Shown here in pieces: positions 22,612-34,500 of a stretch of 53,174 nucleotides of DNA. Where the stretch lies: contig MVAQ01000148.1 of NCBI GenBank assembly GCA_014825775.1, forward strand, positions 1 to 53,174, read 5' to 3'. This stretch comes from Krasilnikovozyma curviuscula (taxonomy: Eukaryota; Basidiomycota; Tremellomycetes; Cystofilobasidiales; Mrakiaceae). The notes below the pieces were generated by a model. That model saw nothing but the letters and a program-made list of their open reading frames with translations, searched no databases and was not told where the DNA came from. A program made the translations under genes and the position numbers. Every line of letters begins with the position of its first letter. Positions within the stretch are counted from its first letter, which is position 1.

Positions 22612-25301
22612 TTAGGATTTAACATTCTCGATATGTTCATTCTCAGCTTTCATGTCATCGAATCCTTCAATGTTTTTCCCGTAGAGATGTTGGGCTTGTC
22701 GTTCGATGTCGCGGTCACGTTCCTCCTTTGTGATGGCTCCGAAAAGGATATCCATTTCCTCGAGTGACTGGGGAATACCAATGGAAAATTGGTTGAAAGA
22801 AAAGCGGAATAGCTTTGAGTAGGCTGCACTCAAATACGAAAAGCTGAGAGGAAGAGAGCGACTTACCAGTCCCTTGGTTTCTGGAAGAGAAAATGCGAAT
22901 ACGGCTGCGACAATATTGAAACAAGCAAACACTAGCACCAAGAAGATGAACTTGTTAGGAAAACAGGTGGAGGGAAGAGAAGGATAATGAAGCTTACTAA
23001 TAAACATTCGCCCGTTTGGAAGTTTCAAAACCAGAGTAGGGGTGATCTTGGTAATTGTGAAATTACAGATCCATTGTGAGCAAGCTCCTACTGCAACCCC
23101 ATACGCTCTGAGACCACCAGGGAAGATTTCAGAGCAATAGACCCAAGACACTGTGATAAATCACATGTTAAAAAGATATCCGACGGTTCATTCCAAAAGT
23201 GAAGATACCTACCTGGACCCCAAGACCAACAGTAAGGAATGACAAAGCAGTAAATCATAGCAGCCATGGCAATGGAGGATTGGGTCGGGCTGGGTGAGTT
23301 TGGATCAGGAGTATGGGCTAGAAAAGTCATCACAGGGTCATTAAGAGAAATTAACGGTGTGATGCACATTTCTCAAGTAGCCAATTGAAGTGCTCACTTA
23401 AGAAGATCGCACCAATGATGAACAAGAAGACGCTCATCAAAGTAGCCCCTCCACCCAAGAGATATCTTCTTGGGATCTGTTCTGCACCAAAGACAACGTA
23501 GACACTCGTTGCAACGATCTTTACAATTCCATAGACGCCAGAGGCCAGTAATCCGACAGAGGTGCCTTTGAGCCCAATGGATTCTGAGTGAAGCGTCCGA
23601 GCAATGGAGATCGAAGAAGAAAGAGTGTTAGCATGGTTCAAGAAAACAAAGACGCGGTCTCAGACCAACTGACTGAAAACTGATAGGACGAAGGGTCAGC
23701 ACTATTTCAATCTAAGCAAAGCAAGTAAAAATAAAAAAAAAACTGACTTGACGGAGCGTAATACTGTTAGGGTTGATATCCGGGAAAACATGTAGAGGTT
23801 GCCAATGGGGTGGGGACGATGCGAAAATGGAGAGGAGACAATGGAGCGACGACACCCAAAGTTAGTGTCCGTCGCCTCGAAGGAGAGGGAGTAACCTTTA
23901 TAATGAGAGATACGACTTACATTGACAGAGTTCTGACCACCAAAGTTCTGGAAGACAAAAAGAAAGATGGCGATGACCCATCTGATCCGGTTACCCTTCG
24001 CGAGAGCCTTCTTCAAACTGAACCCTTTAGAGATATGCTGCTCTTCTTCAATAGCGGCAGTCATTTCCGCAATCTCTGCCAACACTGATGGATGGTCTTC
24101 CGATCGCTTCCTCACCCAGGCGAGATTCTTGAGTGCTTGTTCGTGGCGGCCTGCAAAGATGAGCCATCGTGGCGATTCTCGAAGGAATGGAAGGACCATG
24201 ATCATGATTCCACACGGGACGAGCTGGAAGGCGAGAGGGAGTCTGGGGTAGATTGGATCAAAATGAATGTCAGCTTTGTGCAAGTGGAAGAGATAGCTGA
24301 TCAAGATCGCACCTCCACTGTGCTGATCCGGAGATGTGTAAGTTTGTACCATAAGAGATCCAGTAAGATATAGCAACACCAATTGTGACAATGAGTTGGA
24401 ACATGCCAGTGAGACGGCCTCGGATGTTGCTTGGCGCGCATTCAGATACGAAGAGTGGGCATACCAACGAGAGCGTACCAACTCCAAGGCCACTGACGAC
24501 CCTACCAGCGTAGATCTGACTGGAGGATCAGACAAATTGATCTTTGCGTAGTGAAATCCAGCACATAACTCACAGGTCCAAGGGAATTGGTAGCACAAGT
24601 CTGCAAGATACCGCCGATCAAGAAAACAAAGCAAGCACCGAACATCGTGTTCTTTCTTCCAAATTTCTGAAGAAGAGGAGAGCCAAGCATTGCTCCACCA
24701 AAGCATCCCTGAAAATGAAAACAGAAACCTGATTTTAGAAGTGCGACCCAGCAGCAACACTCTCGGTGAAAAACTTACCAGTTGCAAGACGGACACAATG
24801 TTACTTTGAATATTGGCACTTTGAGTAGCTGTGACTTCATTACTGTTAAAATGGAACTGATCTTGGAAGATTGGAAGAGAGACGACGCCTCCTCCCACGC
24901 CCTAGTGATGTCCGTTGCATATGGTAAATAACATCAGCAAGAAGCAATACGAAGGAAAAGGAAGACCGATTTACAGTATCGTAACCAAACAACACTATTC
25001 CAAGATAAGCAACCACTGTCATCTAGATTGAGTCGAATAGGCGGTTTGGGCGGCGTCAGTCACGCGAGGTCGCACCTTGAACGCGACGAAACAAAAACTG
25101 ACGATGTACACCCGTGAGTTCTGGTGCCAGGGATCCTTGAGAACATTACCATCATGATATACTACATCTTCAGGTGCTGTGGGTTCAGATTTAGTGGTAG
25201 AACTGAAGAGGGAGGGCCATCAGAACTTAACAATCAGAGGGGCGGAACCGTCGGTATCTCGGAGCGCTAACTCGAAAATGAAGGACGCACCCTAACTTCA
25301 T
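22612..25301 (-). CDS. MFS transporter, sugar/quinate permease type
   Basis: A 12-TM major facilitator that moves a sugar or cyclic polyol such as quinate across the plasma membrane. Key pieces on the minus strand: DPWHQNSRVYI then MTVVAYLGIVLFGYDT (TM1), GVGGGVVSLPIF, QKFGRKNTM (loop 2-3), CAPSNIRGRLTG, LRESPRWLIFAGRHEQAL, FQNFGGQNSVN, WVYCSEIFPGGLRAYGVA, and PETKGL followed by SLEEMDILFGAITKEERD at the C-terminus. These are sugar-porter signatures. The start model is ATG at 25301 with a 5-nt first coding exon, intron 25203-25296, then exons 25103-25202, 24975-25022 and onwards. The very short first exon is inferred from frame only. The gene has at least ten introns; I did not fix every boundary. 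Substrate is not determinable from sequence. Confidence 0.82.
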
Positions 25302-25724
25302 TTTGAGGAACACAGTTGGATATCTGTGGTGACTCTGGTATGGATGTGTTTCGTTCTTATAGCGATGCAAGGAATTTAACCCCACAAAATCATCCCCACA
25401 GGGTCGCCTCATCGGCACGATATTAAGGCGCCAATCCTATCACATGAGCAACCTTGGGTGCCAGAAAAACTGTGCTAAAAGGATATGATCAATTTAAAGT
25501 GCTATCTAAATCCCCACTCTCGGCATTGGCTGGCGCGAAGGTCGTACCGGAACATGGAAGTTGACGCTGGGATGGAGACGCTTCCTCCTAAGTCATCCGA
25601 AGATGTTCTAGACTTTATTCAACCTAGAAAAAGGGGGTAAGTGGAGTTATGAGCATCTGGAACGGACGTGACTAACATTTGTCGACTCCGCCTTGACAGC
25701 TTGATCACCCAACGGATTGTTGTA
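25302..25724. promoter_or_regulatory. Promoter side of the MFS gene / 3' side of F-box gene
   Basis: 423 bp between the MFS start and the F-box-like stop. No gene seen. Confidence 0.4.
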
Positions 25725-26741
25725 CTACCCTCCCAACTTCAGCTTCTCCCACACACCCTCTACCGTATCAGCTAGACCACAAATCTCCACCTCAATCTCA
25801 TCACTATCTTCATATAGCGTTGTCGCTTTGATCGAGCCTCTGAAACCATCTCCGAGCTGCTTCATGTACCCTTCGACAGTCAAAGGCAAAAATGAGATCG
25901 TTAACAGAGGCCGACCTCCATCACGCTCTTTAGACCTGTCACTTTCATCACCAGTGTTGTTCTTGAGTGCGATCCAGGCCTTAAGTTTCGAAAGGACATC
26001 TAAGATTTCAGACTTCGTCCTCCAAACGTTGTAGCGATACGTCGAGGGAAATTCCTCCAAATAGTAGGCGTCGTCTTGAATACCAGGACGCAGGAGGAGA
26101 CTTTTAAGTGATGGGAAATGTGACCAGAATATGGACTCGTGGTTTAGCTTCCACATCGTATCTGCGTGCTCAAGCTTGAGGTGAGTGATGTTGGAGCAGA
26201 GAAGTTTGAACCACGGATGGTTGGATACAGAGTGGTTGGTAAATCGTTGTGGTGTTGACGGGTCAAATTGAAGGGAAAGATAGGTTGGTGGGGCTGATGG
26301 GGAGAAAGTGAGGTGCTGAGAGAGGACCTCGATGGTACGGGCGTTGAAATGAACACCCAAGCTAAGCTCAGCCACGTTGGGGAAGAGGATGAGAGGTTCA
26401 GGCGATTGTTTTGATTTCGGAAGAGATGTGAAAGATGGAAGGTTGTGCAAATGAAGATGATACGTCGAACGAAAAGAGGTCCCTTCGCGCTGGTGCAGGA
26501 AGACAGATTCTAGACCAGTGAATGACCTGATGTTGACCACTTGTCGATGGAAGTAGGATCCAATGGCGTTGAATTGCCGGGATACAAGAAGAATCTTCGT
26601 TGATGCCGACGAGGATGGAGCGACTGCGTATGACAATATCTTGTATACCAGCTCTGCGGGAAGATAATACAGACTATCTTTGTCCATAGATGGGAGGGAA
26701 AGTCCAAGATCACCGTTTGAAGAAAGGTCCAAAGAAGACAT
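25725..26741 (-). CDS. F-box-like protein of unknown target
   Basis: Single-exon ORF of 338 aa from ATG 26741 (MSSLDL). The flanking sequence upstream carries an acceptor-like ttgacag, so an untranslated leader exon is likely. Residues about 25-70 look like an F-box: LYYLPAELVYKILSYAV followed by KILLVSRQFNAIG, the motif by which such proteins bind Skp1 in SCF ubiquitin ligases. The remainder has leucine-rich-like hydrophobic repeats (VAELSLGV, ITHLKLEH, SLKSLLLR), as in many fungal F-box proteins. No specific orthologue recognised. It lies head-to-head with another F-box-like gene at 28467, but the two proteins are only weakly alike. Confidence 0.7.
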   Translation of the reverse strand: MSSLDLSSNGDLGLSLPSMDKDSLYYLPAELVYKILSYAVAPSSSASTKILLVSRQFNAIGSYFHRQVVNIRSFTGLESVFLHQREGTSFRSTYHLHLHNLPSFTSLPKSKQSPEPLILFPNVAELSLGVHFNARTIEVLSQHLTFSPSAPPTYLSLQFDPSTPQRFTNHSVSNHPWFKLLCSNITHLKLEHADTMWKLNHESIFWSHFPSLKSLLLRPGIQDDAYYLEEFPSTYRYNVWRTKSEILDVLSKLKAWIALKNNTGDESDRSKERDGGRPLLTISFLPLTVEGYMKQLGDGFRGSIKATTLYEDSDEIEVEICGLADTVEGVWEKLKLGG

Positions 26742-28466
26742 CCGTCTGTCAAACACACAACAAAACTTATGTCAACACCGCCAGCACTTAGAGAGACCTT
26801 CATAACAAAAAGGATAAACCTCACAGAAAGATATCCACTCTTGATGATACTCAAGGGAATGGATATGTCTGTGAAGCTTGGAAAGGACAGTGCTAAGAAT
26901 GGCAGAGCTTCAGCAGAGAAGGCATTGTTCAGCGGGGGCGTTCTACATGCTATGATTTCTATGACAAAATACGTACCTTATACCCACATCTTAGCTCGTA
27001 GGACTCGGGATAATCTTCAGGAAGCCACCAGTATGAAATGCAGATAAGTTTGATTACGAGCTTCAATAGCTGGTGAGGGTTCATACCGTCATCCCTCCAC
27101 TTCGAGGGTATACTCTGCACCTTTGCCCTCAAAACTCACGTTTCTAGTCGCTTTCGCCTGATACTTTTTCTCAAGATCTGTAGAATGCATATCATATCCT
27201 TTCACAAAATCATAAGGCTAGCTTGACGGACTAAAATCTGTACCATTTAGGTTGTGTTCCGTGTGACTTGAGCAATTTGAGAAAGTCAGATATTTTCGTA
27301 AGCTAAGTTAAAGTCTTGAACAAACCTAGTATCCCATTCTTCTCTCTGGGCTCCATAGGTCTTGAAAGAGGAGACTGCGATGGAACTAGCCGCGCAGGAT
27401 CCGGCTCGAAGAACACACCGACCCGATCAGCCCCTCGTCTTCCGACCTAGAAGCTCGACATCTTCCTCCTGTGTGTGGTTGAGTCTACGAGGCTAGTTCT
27501 ACGTCGGACCTGATCAGCACAATAGGGCCCACTCTTAAAAGTGATCCTTTCATTCCCCAAAATAGTTGACGCTGCTAGCAACACAGCAGCTAGATCAGAT
27601 TCTCCATAAGTCGTGCGTACTTGAGTCTGCTGCAACAGAAGTTTCCAAAACAATTTGAAACTCTTAGTTGCGTCAGCGATTGCTGAGTGATGAGATGTGG
27701 GTCACAAACACGAAGATTGAAGTTACGGTTTTGCGCAATACCGAGATGTGGCCTCCTTCTCCCTATTGCTGCTTCACATAGCTGGCAGCAAAATCCGAAA
27801 TTCTTGCTTGAATATAACGGTCAATTCTTTCAACATTTATCTTCTGCTTTTACATTGCAGTGAACCGCTGTTTTGTAGCCTTCGCAATAAGTCCTTTCCT
27901 CCATCACCTCCACAATACCATCGAATCATTCTGCCCATCGCATTCGCTTGTACTATTTTACTATCGATCGTTCCATTCCTTCTCTCCTTATCCAAGCCAC
28001 TTGGTGCTTGCGAGACCTTGCGTCCGTCTGCAATGAAAAGTTGGCTTGGAACACTTGGACACACATATGCTCGGCTTGGCCCTTCGGTCGATCTTGGAAC
28101 CTGCGGCGTCATTACTGTCTGCCTCCCGACTACGACTGCCCATCTTGTAGCATACTATTCCCTCTCAAGGTGAGTTTGTATTATTGCGGTATCCAGCGGG
28201 TAAACCTCTCAGACTAACGAGGTTCACGTTTTCCTTGTCCCTCCTCCGCACTGGTGGTCCCTCTTCTCCAAAGCTAAGCCTATCAGGTGGACACACCGAT
28301 TTCACCTTTAGGACCCTTGTACTTTCGACTCTCGTGCTGTAAGAATTTGATACGTCTCAAATCCACCATCTGTGTGAGAAGAAGGTGAGTTTGTTTCCAT
28401 CCTCACTTCACTCGGCTACTCGATGGAGGCCCACCCATTATTCCTATTAGGGCAGGTCTGCTTGCA
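26742..28466. promoter_or_regulatory. 1.7-kb divergent intergenic region with spliced-leader signals
   Basis: No protein recognised on either strand. On the plus strand two near-identical donors (AAG/gtgagtttgt) occur at about 28169 and 28388, and acceptors at about 28287 (ctatcag) and 28455 (gggcag). This suggests that the downstream F-box gene has a multi-exon 5' leader starting near 27.9 kb. The rest shows no repeat or element I can name. Confidence 0.4.
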
Positions 28467-29525
28467 ATGACCAACGCCATCCAGGTTTCTGTATCTACAG
28501 CTTTATGGAAGCTCAAACGACAGTGGGTCTTTCTTCTTTTCAACCCCATCGAGCCATGTGACGGCGTCTCAAGCCCCACGTTTCGTTTACTCAGAATTTC
28601 AGGCAACAGGGAATCTCGGCGGACCATCGATGATATCCTACCGACTGAAATTCTTCTCCAAATCCTTGAGCTCACCATCGTGGCAGGTTCACAGGCGTCC
28701 ATCAATATCCTGCTCACTTGTCGCACCTTTCGTTCCCTTGGCCAGCCTATCTTCATTTCGAACCTGAAAATAAAGTCGCCTTCAGCTTGCAGGCTATTAG
28801 ATGAGATGTGGAGGCATCAGAGGACCGGGGTGGAAAACTTTGAGTTTGTGAAGAGGCTCGAGTGGACGCCAAGAGGAAGGGACACAACCTCAATGATGGC
28901 GAACCCGATGTCGGCCAAATTTCGTCAACAACGGCCTGTAGGAAACCTCTTCCCAAACCTCATAGAGGTTTCTCTGAACTTCGGAAGGTTTGAGAGGTGG
29001 TCCGATTACTCGAAGTTCTGTGGTAAACAAATTCGTCCCAAATATGTCGTCATCAACAAAAACCACCACAGATCGACACCTATCCTACACGCATTGCTGC
29101 TGGCGTATTTTCCATCTATTGAAGCGCTCCAAGTACCGTTCCTTCAGCTCATTAATACCTTGCCCAACCCCTCCGGCCACCTATTCGACACCAAGCATCT
29201 TCACCTCGTCATCCCCCACAATTACGCCGACGACGACTTCATCACCACAGTATTCAACAAACTAAAATCGCATCTTATTCGGTTTAAGAAGCTTCTTTCA
29301 ATGACCGTGACGCAGTACGACTTCTCGCTCGAGGGCGAGGTTCCGAACTGTAAACCGATCCGGAAGGAGTTAATCCAAGCAGCATATCTCGACATTTTCA
29401 AGGCAGAGTTCCCTGAGATTGTCTTTGAGTATTTCGATGTGACGCACCTTGGCGTGACTGGTGGTGAAGAGACGGTAGGTTGGGTGTGGGGTCGGGTGAA
29501 GAAAAGGAATGACAAGGAAGGTTGA
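28467..29525 (+). CDS. F-box-like protein of unknown target (second copy type)
   Basis: Single coding exon of 352 aa from ATG 28467. After about 55 residues it shows an F-box-like segment, DDILPTEILLQILELTI, followed by SINILLTCRTFRSLG. Downstream are leucine-rich stretches (NLFPNLIEVSLNFG, YFPSIEALQVPFLQL, TKHLHLVIPHNY). The C-terminus (EETVGWVWGRVKKR) resembles in layout the end of the 25.7-kb gene (DTVEGVWEKLKL), so the two may be distant relatives. Probable role: substrate receptor for an SCF ligase, inferred only from the F-box. The N-terminal 50 residues before the F-box are unremarkable, and a later start is possible. Confidence 0.68.
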   Translation: MTNAIQVSVSTALWKLKRQWVFLLFNPIEPCDGVSSPTFRLLRISGNRESRRTIDDILPTEILLQILELTIVAGSQASINILLTCRTFRSLGQPIFISNLKIKSPSACRLLDEMWRHQRTGVENFEFVKRLEWTPRGRDTTSMMANPMSAKFRQQRPVGNLFPNLIEVSLNFGRFERWSDYSKFCGKQIRPKYVVINKNHHRSTPILHALLLAYFPSIEALQVPFLQLINTLPNPSGHLFDTKHLHLVIPHNYADDDFITTVFNKLKSHLIRFKKLLSMTVTQYDFSLEGEVPNCKPIRKELIQAAYLDIFKAEFPEIVFEYFDVTHLGVTGGEETVGWVWGRVKKRNDKEG

Positions 29526-29762
29526 AATAGAGAGGGAAGAGAGGTTGTTTGTAGAGAATTATTATATCAATATTGGCAACTCTCTCTTTCTCGACACACA
29601 CTATCTCGCGCGCAACCAACACCCAATGAAAACGTCAATATGAAAAGGAGTGCAATCGTTACAATGAGTTTTCAGATGTCGTCAACGCAGAAATCACCGT
29701 TCAACAAGCAAAAATCGTAATAAACTACAACTTTCTTAACAGAAATAGAACGTAAAACCATT

Positions 29763-31322
29763 CTACTGCATCGCTCCTCTATTCCATCCGTTCCCACCAG
29801 CTCCAAGACCGAAGTCATCCATGTCCGATGGCGACAAGTAGTCCATGCAGTGAATTTGAGAGATCTTGTACCACCACCACTCGGGGTTCGTTATTCGATC
29901 TGATTGGCAATAGGGAATAAATTGTTCATCAGTTGTCAAATAGGTCGTTTTCATCATACAAGACCGAGCGAAAAGCGACTCACGAGTGCATCCCATTCCG
30001 AAAGCAGCTTCCTCCTCCGTCTTGATCCTCGGTCGGCTACTGATATCATACCGTCCAGGATAGATCGCTGTATCAGACGATGAGCCTGGTGCGTATGCTT
30101 TGGGCGTTCTCATCCTTGGTGCGACTCCGATAGGCGAACTCGTCCCGCTCTCATGCTCGGACACATCATCCAGACTGCCATACCCAGCAGACCACCACGA
30201 CCCTACCCCTCCTCCTTCGCCGCCGTTATGGCGCAGGGACGAATGTGAGTCCCGTCGATGTATTGACCTAGGTCCTCCTTTCCTCCAAGGTAAGAACCCT
30301 GATATCGGGCTGGTGGAGATGAGTGAACCAGAGCGATCAGAGGCAAATGAGCGGCTGGAAACAAAGGACCCTATTGATGGGTATGGGCGAAGGAGGGTGC
30401 GAGGGTTGAATCGGACGGCTCGAGTTGGGATCGGCGCTGTTGCTGCGTTCGTGAGGTATTGTTGCTGGTACGAGGAAGGGTGGATGGTGGACGACGAGGA
30501 TGTTGAGCGTTGAATTGATGGCGACCGTGTTCGTGAGCTGGAACTAGAGAAGGACCTCGAGAGGAAAGAGAAGTCATCGGTTTGAAAGCTTGAAGACGAA
30601 TTGCCGCCGCTGCCACCACCAACACCTTGTCGAGGGTGGTTCGGACTTATCGAGATCGAGCCCTGGTTTCTTCTATGCTGATTTCGGGGTCTACCTCGGT
30701 TTCTGTTAGGGTTGTTGCTGCCTAATGATGCTGAATCTCCTTCGTCTTGTGCCACTGGGTCGAAGTCGCCATCCTTCTCTTCCTCCTCGATAGGTTCTTC
30801 CGTTAACGTCTGATCCCACATGAGAGCCATACCAGGATCATCTAGATCCAGCGAACGTTGCTCCAGGATATCGTATCCAGAACTGCTGCTTGCACTGCTC
30901 TCCCCGAAGTCATCCCTATCCCCCTCGTCTTGCTCTTCTTCCTCTTGAATCTGCATTGCCGCTACTGAGTCCATATCCAAACCAAAAGTCTCCTTCTTCT
31001 GGGAGTATAGTCGATCGGGTACACCGTTCGCTTTGAGTTTCCTCAATTTCGACTCTAAATTACATCCCAGATAAGTAAAATCAGCTAAAAGGTGGTACAT
31101 GTGGACTCGCTGACCTAATGTGCTTAAGTATTCCTCCTGCTCTGTCTTGATATTCCATTTGATAGGAGGCTGGTGGCCTGGAGGATGAGAAGATGCTTCA
31201 GGCCATGATTCAATGGTAGCCATTCTCCAGGGAGAAACGGGGTTGAGGTCCACTTGACTCGCGTTTGCGCGCAACCGAATGTAGTTATACACGGCTCGAC
31301 TTATATGGCGAGATATCAACAT
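29763..31322 (-). CDS. Ser-rich hypothetical protein
   Basis: I do not recognise this protein. The open frame is 519 aa from ATG 31322 to a stop at 29763. It contains two likely introns that are multiples of three and lack stops: 31055-31114 (60 nt, gtcagc...tttag), which joins YLSTL to ESKLRKLKANG, and 29900-29983 (84 nt, gtgagt...atcag), which joins GMGCT to HRITNPEWWWYKIS. Spliced length would be 471 aa. Features: an acidic stretch (EEEEQDEGDRDDFGE), a central Ser/Arg/Gly-rich low-complexity region, and a conserved-looking C-terminus rich in Trp and Tyr (NPEWWWYKISQIHCMDYLSP). No signal peptide or membrane segment. Probably a lineage-restricted protein. Confidence 0.6.
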   Translation of the reverse strand: MLISRHISRAVYNYIRLRANASQVDLNPVSPWRMATIESWPEASSHPPGHQPPIKWNIKTEQEEYLSTLGQRVHMYHLLADFTYLGCNLESKLRKLKANGVPDRLYSQKKETFGLDMDSVAAMQIQEEEEQDEGDRDDFGESSASSSSGYDILEQRSLDLDDPGMALMWDQTLTEEPIEEEEKDGDFDPVAQDEGDSASLGSNNPNRNRGRPRNQHRRNQGSISISPNHPRQGVGGGSGGNSSSSFQTDDFSFLSRSFSSSSSRTRSPSIQRSTSSSSTIHPSSYQQQYLTNAATAPIPTRAVRFNPRTLLRPYPSIGSFVSSRSFASDRSGSLISTSPISGFLPWRKGGPRSIHRRDSHSSLRHNGGEGGGVGSWWSAGYGSLDDVSEHESGTSSPIGVAPRMRTPKAYAPGSSSDTAIYPGRYDISSRPRIKTEEEAAFGMGCTRESLFARSCMMKTTYLTTDEQFIPYCQSDRITNPEWWWYKISQIHCMDYLSPSDMDDFGLGAGGNGWNRGAMQ

Positions 31323-31519
31323 TCAGCTCAGAAGTGAATTGAATTACAATTATGACTACTACAACATTTGAATCTAAGCATGTACTGATAGGCTGTGCGC
31401 GGAAGAAACATAAACTTGTCGTACCCCCAAAATGGATGGCACTGACCAAGACGCAGCAGACGACTGGAAAGGAGTGAGGTGAGAGACTAGTCTCTTCGCT
31501 CAGGAGAGGTGACTGCAGA

Positions 31520-34500
31520 TCAAATGCGGAGATATAGACATATCAGCTTTTGGAGCGCTCTGCACGCTCGAGAGAAAGAAGACTGACACTCAAGAATTTG
31601 ACCTACATCCGCGATACTGGGAAGGCGGCGACGGGTGTACGAAAACATATTCGGAGGTCGAGCGTGTTTCTTGGGTGTCGCGATGATGGATTTTCTCTTG
31701 GACGTTGATGATACATCGGGTGATCGGTGAGTCATGACAGGTTGCGAGTCCTGCTCTACTGCGATTGATGTTGTTTTTAATGTCCGGTCAATGACAGGAA
31801 CAGGTGGTGATAAGTCGATGGGTTGGGAGCTTGGTGATGAGGCGGCGATGGCTGAAGCTGTCTCCAGTGCGGACCGAATAATGGTAAGATCTTGTGTATC
31901 CAAGACGTCCGAATTCTCTCTCTTCATCTTAGAAAATACATGTCGGAACTCGCGCCGCAGTTCAGACATTTTGAGGTGTTCTGCCAGCCATCGATGTCGA
32001 TTGTGGATCCGGATGAAAAAGACCCAATCTGATGTAGATTGTCATATTAGTTACTGAAAGGTTAACTTCAACTCAAAAGAGGAAAGACGCTTAACATACT
32101 TCGGGTGCCAAATGTTTGACCAGAAATCATGTGATGAATCGCATTTCGAGCTGACGGGAACTTGTCATCTAGCATAAAAACCAGTATCAGTTCACACCAT
32201 CTGCCTGAAACACCAAATAGACGGCAACGTACCTCCAGACTTTGAACCAGAAGGCAGAAATCGGATTCCAGCTTGGAACTGCTTTCTACCATTCAACTGT
32301 TTTTGGAGCCTCTCTTCACCAACTTTCACTCCAACTAGCTTTGTGAGAGTCATGAACGCTTTGTGACTTAACTTCTTCCCCTGCACCGTAAAAAAAGGCG
32401 TGGAGTACAACTTTGTAGAGCCAGCGAGCCTATCAAGAGTTGGATCGCGAGCAACCGTAGACGTGGTTGGTGAGGGTGACATTCGACGCAGGTGACTCTT
32501 TCCCATCTTTTCAGGCCAATATGACCCTCCATAACGGGTGACAGATGGTGTGGACCAGAACTCAATTACGTGTGATGTATTCATTGCTGAAGCTGATACA
32601 GAAGGTTTGGCCGGGGAATATTGGGGTTTAGAGCCGGAATCGTGTGCTAAGAGCGAAGGTGATAATTTCGGTGGACGAACAGAAGAGGAACAATAATCTC
32701 CCCTGGTTTGTGGTAGTAATCGACGCAATTTAGCGTCCGTTGGTGAATGAGAAGTGACTGATAGGTCTTGAAAAACTAACTTCGGCAGTTTGTAGGGGGG
32801 GAGCGTCGCTGCTTGGGTCTGTGAGAACACTGGTGGAGCTAAAGTTGTTGAGGTTTGGGTTTTAGAAGACTGTGATGCGCTAGATCCATAGCCTTCTTCA
32901 GGCTGTACATCCTGAACACGTAAATGTTGGGATAGAAGTAGATGGGGTGACAGTGCTGCGGCCGATTCTTGAGCAATTGCCGGTGGAGAATCAGTCAAAT
33001 CACGGACGATATTACGACGCTTGTCATTGCCCGCGATTTGAGACTTTTTCAGCTGATCTTGTTCCATGTGTTTGAAGATCTCAACAAAGTCGGGCTGAAT
33101 GTTGGGGTACAGCTTCTTCTTCTTCCAGTCTTTCTTCCAGAGCTCCTTATTTAGGAAACGGATTTCAAACATCCAGTCTGAAAAGTGAAAATAAGTAAAC
33201 AAAAAATAAATAAGTTGTATTCCTGGGGAGTGATGTTTGTTGTCGGACTCACTCCTATCGTCGAAAATGGGAGGGTTGATAACTTGTCTAACCAGAGATC
33301 GCCTCATAAACCCACTCTGAAAGTCAGCTACAATGAAAATGGTGGTAACGAAAAAATCGGTCAAGGGAGGGATAGCAGGGAAAGTCTAGTAAATGGAAAC
33401 GTACCGTTTGGGAGAAGATTCCATCCCACTCTGAACCTCGTGAAGTCTCCCAACCTTTCCCTAACGGCTTCAAAACTTCTTCCGCTTCTAAACCTTTTCG
33501 TCAATTGGTCGAACACACTGTCATCACACCTCACACCTCGTATTTCAAAGTACGGTGACCGATACCACTCGGGCTGTTTCACACCAGGCTGGAGGACATC
33601 TGCGAGTGAAGCTTCATACAGGACACCTAACTGACCCTTCATAAAGCTGGAAAGGCCAGTGTTTTTTAGAGGGGTTTTTGGGAGCAGAGCAAGATTTGTT
33701 GATGATGTATTGGAAAGACGTTTTGCAACCTGAGTGGATTGAAGAGATTGAGGGCGTCGAGGTGTGGGGGAATCTTCATAGAGATGAGGGGAAACTTCAA
33801 TATTCGATGATTTGATGGACAGGGCTATACGAGATGGCGATGGTAGTGCTGAAGATAATGGTGATGAGTATGTTGAAGATGAATCTAGTGAAGGGGATAA
33901 GGGTGCTGCTTGAGATATAGCTGCTAATGGTTGATGCAGTAACGGAGATGATGTACCATGCTTCCTAGGGAGTGATGACCCAGAGGCAGAAGGTTGAGGG
34001 GGAAGTTCTGAGAACTTGGAAGATGAAGACAACGATGAGACCGGAGAGAATTGCAAAGCAGCAGGCCTGAGAGGCGTTGGTTTCGATGGTGACCTCAGAG
34101 AATAAGCTTGAGGCTGCGGGGGTAACATCTCTGGGTGTAGGGGTTGCGATACAGACTGTGGTGGTGACAGTGAAGGTGAAGGTGAAGGTGAAGGTGAAGG
34201 TGACAAAGTCTCGCTGATAGAACGAAGTGAAGTCCTCTCTTTTGACGATAAACTTATTCTAGGAGCATTGCAGGATGGGGGAGTATGTTCATCCTCTGTG
34301 ATGGCGCGGAGAAATTTGAGAAGGTCATGCCGTAAAACAGACACATCGTGGGGGAGATTGTTGAGAGTAACCTCGAAGAGCACATCTGCAGGATTCAAAG
34401 CATCAGAAAAGAACCTAACCTAACCTAGGGGAACCATTAGGACATACTGCTGACGACGAGTTGCTCAGACTCCACGCATCGAAGGAACAGATGAGTGAAG

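Noticed and set aside
23810..24373. Plus-strand ORFs across the MFS gene
   Set aside because: They are antisense shadows of exons encoding clear transporter motifs.
15083..25301. P450s, ferritin-like gene and MFS as a secondary-metabolite cluster
   Set aside because: No backbone synthase (PKS, NRPS, terpene) is present and the genes do not suggest one pathway.
27748..28217. Plus-strand ORFs upstream of the second F-box gene
   Set aside because: Hydrophobic but without family resemblance; they overlap likely leader exons and introns.
34398..34430. TTAGG/CCTAA repeats as an interstitial telomere
   Set aside because: Only about three units, and they coincide with a splice-donor region in the modular gene.
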